A stretch of DNA of 64,000 nucleotides from Hyphomicrobiales bacterium (lineage in GTDB: Bacteria > Pseudomonadota > Alphaproteobacteria > Rhodospirillales > JACKKN01), in NCBI GenBank assembly GCA_024236415.1, contig JACKKN010000008.1, positions 1 to 64,000 of the forward strand, read 5' to 3'. A program made the position numbers and the translations under genes. How positions within the stretch are numbered: the stretch's first letter is position 1; the number at the start of each line of letters is the position of its first letter. Positions 61,410 to 64,000 of this stretch are shown piece after piece. The notes below the pieces were generated by a model. The model did not search any database. It was not told the DNA's origin and worked only from the letters and a program-made list of their open reading frames with translations.

Positions 61410-64000
61410 ATGAGCGACGAAACCAAGGCGGCCGAGGCCATCGACGAGCGGGCCCTGCAGGACATGATCGCCGAGGCCGACACCGGCGCGCGGTCGCCGG
61501 GCGGCCTGCCGGCCAGGATCCTGTGGTGGGTGCCCCTGATCTGGTCCGTCTACCAGCTCTACGTCTCCTCGCCCCTGGTGCTGGAATGGTCGCCGTGGAT
61601 GAACGAGGACGTGGTCAAGCGGTTCCACCTGACCTTCGCCATCTTCCTGGCCTACCTCAGCTATCCGGCGCTCAAGAGCTCGCCGCGCACCTACATCCCG
61701 GTCCAGGACTGGGTGATGGCCGTCGTCGGCGCGCTGAGCTGCGTCTACCTGATCGTGCTGAAGGACGACCTGGCCAACCGCATGGGCGCGCCGACCACCG
61801 GCGACCTGGTGTCGGCGGTGATCGGCGTGGTGCTGCTGCTGGAGGCCACCCGCCGGGCCCTGGGGCCGCCCCTGATGGTGGTCGCCATCGTGTTCCTGGT
61901 CTACACCTTCGCCGGCCCCTACATGCCCGACGTGATCGCCCACAAGGGGCAGTCGCTGAGCAAGGGCGCGTCGCACTACTGGATTACTACCGAGGGCGTT
62001 TTCGGCGTCGCCATCGGCGTGTCGGCGACCATGGTGTTCCTGTTCGTCCTGTTCGGCGCCCTGCTGGAGCGGGCCGGCGCCGGCAACTACTTCATCCGCG
62101 TCGCCTTCGCCCTGATGGGCCACATGCGCGGCGGGCCGGCCAAGGCGGCGGTGGTCAGCTCGGCCATGACCGGCATGATCTCGGGCTCGTCCATCGCCAA
62201 CGTGGTGACCACGGGCACCTTCACCATCCCGCTGATGAAGCGGGTCGGCTTCCCGGCCGAGAAGGCCGGCGCCGTCGAGGTGGCGTCCTCGACCAACGGC
62301 CAGCTGACCCCGCCGATCATGGGCGCCGCCGCCTTCCTGATGGTGGAGTACGTGGGCATCTCGTACGTCGAGGTCATCAAGCACGCCTTCCTGCCGGCGG
62401 TGATCTCGTACATCGCCCTGGTCTACATCGTCCACCTGGAGGCCATGAAGGCCGACATGCAGGGCCTGCCGCGGGTCCACCGCATGGACCTGAAGGCCAA
62501 GCTGATCGGGGTGCTGAGCGTGATCATCCTGCTCGGCTTCCTGGTCTGGGTGCTGCCGCCGGCGGTCGAGCTGCTCAAGCACCTGGCCGGCGACTTCACC
62601 GGCTGGGCCGCCGCCGTGATCCTGGCCTTGGCCTATGTGGCGCTGCTGTTCTACGCCTCGCGCTTCCCCGACCTGGACACCAGCCACGAGATCACCGAGC
62701 TGCCGCCCGTGGGGCCCACGGTCAAGGTCGGCCTGCACTTCCTGCTGCCGGTGGTGGTGCTGGTCTGGCTGCTGACCGTCGAGCGCCTGTCGCCCGGCAC
62801 CTCGGCCTTCTGGGCCACCGTCTTCATGGCCTTCGTGACGGTGACGCAGAAGCCGCTGATCTCGCTGTTCCGCGGCCACACCCGCGAGGAGTCGGCCAAG
62901 ATCCACGAGGGCGTGGTCGACCTGCTGGAAGGCTTCGTCGCCGGCGCCCGCAACATGATCGGCATCGGCGTCGCCACCGCCGCCGCCGGCATCATCGTCG
63001 GCACCGTGACCCTGACCGGCATCGGCCAGGTGATGACCGAGTTCATCGAGTTCGTGTCGGCCGGCAACATCCTGCTGATGCTGCTGTTTACCGCGGCCAT
63101 CAGCCTGATCCTGGGCATGGGCCTGCCGACCACGGCCAACTACATCGTCGTCTCCAGCCTGATGGCGCCGGTGATCGTGACCCTGGGCTCGGACGCCGGG
63201 CTGGTGATCCCGCTGATCGCGGCGCACATGTTCGTGTTCTACTTCGGCATCCTGGCCGACGACACGCCGCCGGTGGGGCTGGCGGCCTTCGCCGCCGCCG
63301 CCATCTCCAAGGGCGACCCCATCAGGACCGGCCTGCAGGGCTTCGCCTACGACATCCGCACGGCGATCCTGCCGTTCCTGTTCGTGTTCAACACCGAGCT
63401 GCTGATGATCGGCATCGGCAGCTGGTTCCACCTGGTGATCGTGGTGGCCGCGGCGGTGGTGGCGATGATGGTGTTCGCCGCCGCCACCCAGCACTTCTTC
63501 CTGGTCAAGAACCGCATCTGGGAGACCGTGGCCCTGCTGCTGGTGGCCTTCACCCTGTTCCGGCCCGGGTTCTGGATGGACATGATCTATCCGCCGCTCG
63601 AGGTGCTGCCGGCGGCCCAGGTCTACGAGGTCGCCCAGCGCCTGCCCGAGAACGCCCGCATCCGGGTCGCCATCAAGGGCATCGATTTCGACGAGCAGAA
63701 GGTGGACAAGGTGGTGCCGCTGCCCCTGGGCGCGCCCGGCGCCGGGGCCGACCGCCTGTCCGAGGCCGGCCTGACCCTGCGCCAGGAGGACGGGCGCATG
63801 GTGATCGACGCCGTCGGCTTCGGCACCCCGGCCGAGAAGCAGGGCCTGGCCGACCTGGACACCGGCGAGGTGTCGGGGGTGTACGTGGACGCCGACGTGC
63901 CGGCCAAGCAGCTCATGTACATCCCGGCCCTGGCCCTGCTGGGGCTGATCATCGTGCTGCAGCGCGGGCGGCGGCGCCAGCCGGCGCCGGCCGTGGCCTA
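61410..64000 (+). CDS. TRAP transporter permease, fused DctQM-type for TAXI systems, 3' edge at the window end
   Basis: At least 863 residues; the stop is not inside the window because the last two bases (TA) start a codon. An N-terminal DctQ-like part (about 30-130) is followed by the large DctM part: LFGALLERAGAGNYFIRVAFALMGHMRGGPAKAAVVSSAMTGMISGSSIANVVTTG (about 205-270), and STNGQLTPPIMGAAAFLMVEY, LILGMGLPTTANYIVVSSLMAPV, FGILADDTPPVGLAAFAAAAISKGDP. After the last core helices an extra C-terminal domain (about 740-835, PDZ-like, ending in one helix) matches the DUF3394 type tail of these permeases. It imports the TAXI ligand with a cation gradient. 193 bp after the TAXI gene, with a hairpin between. 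Confidence 0.93.
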   Translation, partial: MSDETKAAEAIDERALQDMIAEADTGARSPGGLPARILWWVPLIWSVYQLYVSSPLVLEWSPWMNEDVVKRFHLTFAIFLAYLSYPALKSSPRTYIPVQDWVMAVVGALSCVYLIVLKDDLANRMGAPTTGDLVSAVIGVVLLLEATRRALGPPLMVVAIVFLVYTFAGPYMPDVIAHKGQSLSKGASHYWITTEGVFGVAIGVSATMVFLFVLFGALLERAGAGNYFIRVAFALMGHMRGGPAKAAVVSSAMTGMISGSSIANVVTTGTFTIPLMKRVGFPAEKAGAVEVASSTNGQLTPPIMGAAAFLMVEYVGISYVEVIKHAFLPAVISYIALVYIVHLEAMKADMQGLPRVHRMDLKAKLIGVLSVIILLGFLVWVLPPAVELLKHLAGDFTGWAAAVILALAYVALLFYASRFPDLDTSHEITELPPVGPTVKVGLHFLLPVVVLVWLLTVERLSPGTSAFWATVFMAFVTVTQKPLISLFRGHTREESAKIHEGVVDLLEGFVAGARNMIGIGVATAAAGIIVGTVTLTGIGQVMTEFIEFVSAGNILLMLLFTAAISLILGMGLPTTANYIVVSSLMAPVIVTLGSDAGLVIPLIAAHMFVFYFGILADDTPPVGLAAFAAAAISKGDPIRTGLQGFAYDIRTAILPFLFVFNTELLMIGIGSWFHLVIVVAAAVVAMMVFAAATQHFFLVKNRIWETVALLLVAFTLFRPGFWMDMIYPPLEVLPAAQVYEVAQRLPENARIRVAIKGIDFDEQKVDKVVPLPLGAPGAGADRLSEAGLTLRQEDGRMVIDAVGFGTPAEKQGLADLDTGEVSGVYVDADVPAKQLMYIPALALLGLIIVLQRGRRRQPAPAVA

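Noticed and set aside
61266..63494. 742-residue minus-strand frame opposite the TRAP permease
   Set aside because: H/Q/G-rich antisense of a clear membrane transporter gene.

Overview
The window is very GC-rich, densely coded chromosomal DNA from an alphaproteobacterium, most likely of the Rhodospirillales (inference). The clearest pointers are a split F0 operon (atpI-atpB-atpE-atpF'-atpF, with two different b subunits and no F1 genes beside it), the alphaproteobacterial order mutY / DUF721 / DsbA-like / smc, and several periplasmic binding proteins of the DctP and TAXI TRAP families. I see no rRNA, tRNA, CRISPR array, prophage or insertion sequence. Almost every stretch is explained by about 56 genes with short gaps, and the many long antisense reading frames are GC-driven shadows.

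Layout. 0-1.3 kb: 3' part of a type I secretion adaptor (HlyD family), then a terminator and a palindromic repeat. 1.5-8.1 kb (minus): a likely operon of an AmmeMemoRadiSam B-A fusion, cysQ-like phosphatase, Sua5/TsaC, a FAD-linked oxidase and a membrane ferredoxin-cyclase. The radical-SAM partner of the AmmeMemoRadiSam system is divergent (8.15-9.26 kb). 9.3-14.2 kb (minus): an unusual signalling unit of DctP-type binding protein, membrane histidine kinase and response-regulator cyclase. 14.5-20.7 kb: flippase-like membrane protein, pepA, an MFS gene, holC and an SPFH/band-7 protein. 20.7-25.8 kb (minus): DeoR/GlpR-type regulator with an ugpCBAE-like ABC importer. 25.8-35 kb: small housekeeping and hypothetical genes, including YihY, a PfkB kinase, a BtuF-like protein, a TIGR00266 protein, a GFA protein, DUF4399 and LpxR.

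35-43.7 kb is rich in exported proteins: beta-carbonic anhydrase (cytoplasmic), a secreted caspase-Sel1 protein, an orphan TAXI binding protein, a glycine-zipper/SH3 lipoprotein and a divergent pair of trypsin-like proteases, one fused to Sel1 repeats. 43.8-46.5 kb is the F0 operon with a near-consensus promoter and a terminator. 46.6-52.8 kb holds smc, dsbA-like, DUF721 and mutY. 53-56.6 kb has an MscS/TM-helix protein, a stand-alone MgtE-N/CBS protein and MgtE itself, then apt. 56.7-64 kb is a catabolic cluster: RpiR-family regulator, class III aminotransferase, BKACE enzyme, TAXI binding protein and a fused TRAP permease that runs to the window edge.

How the genes may work together. The 3' cluster reads as uptake (TAXI-TRAP), transamination and acetyl-CoA-dependent cleavage of an amino or keto acid under RpiR control. 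The DctP/kinase/cyclase unit reads as an extracytoplasmic ligand sensor that would give a nucleotide second-messenger output; with the ferredoxin-cyclase at 1.5-3.2 kb there are two class III cyclases within 11 kb, both lacking the usual adenine-specifying residues. Both importers show a strong hairpin directly after the binding-protein gene, which would favour excess binding protein over permease.
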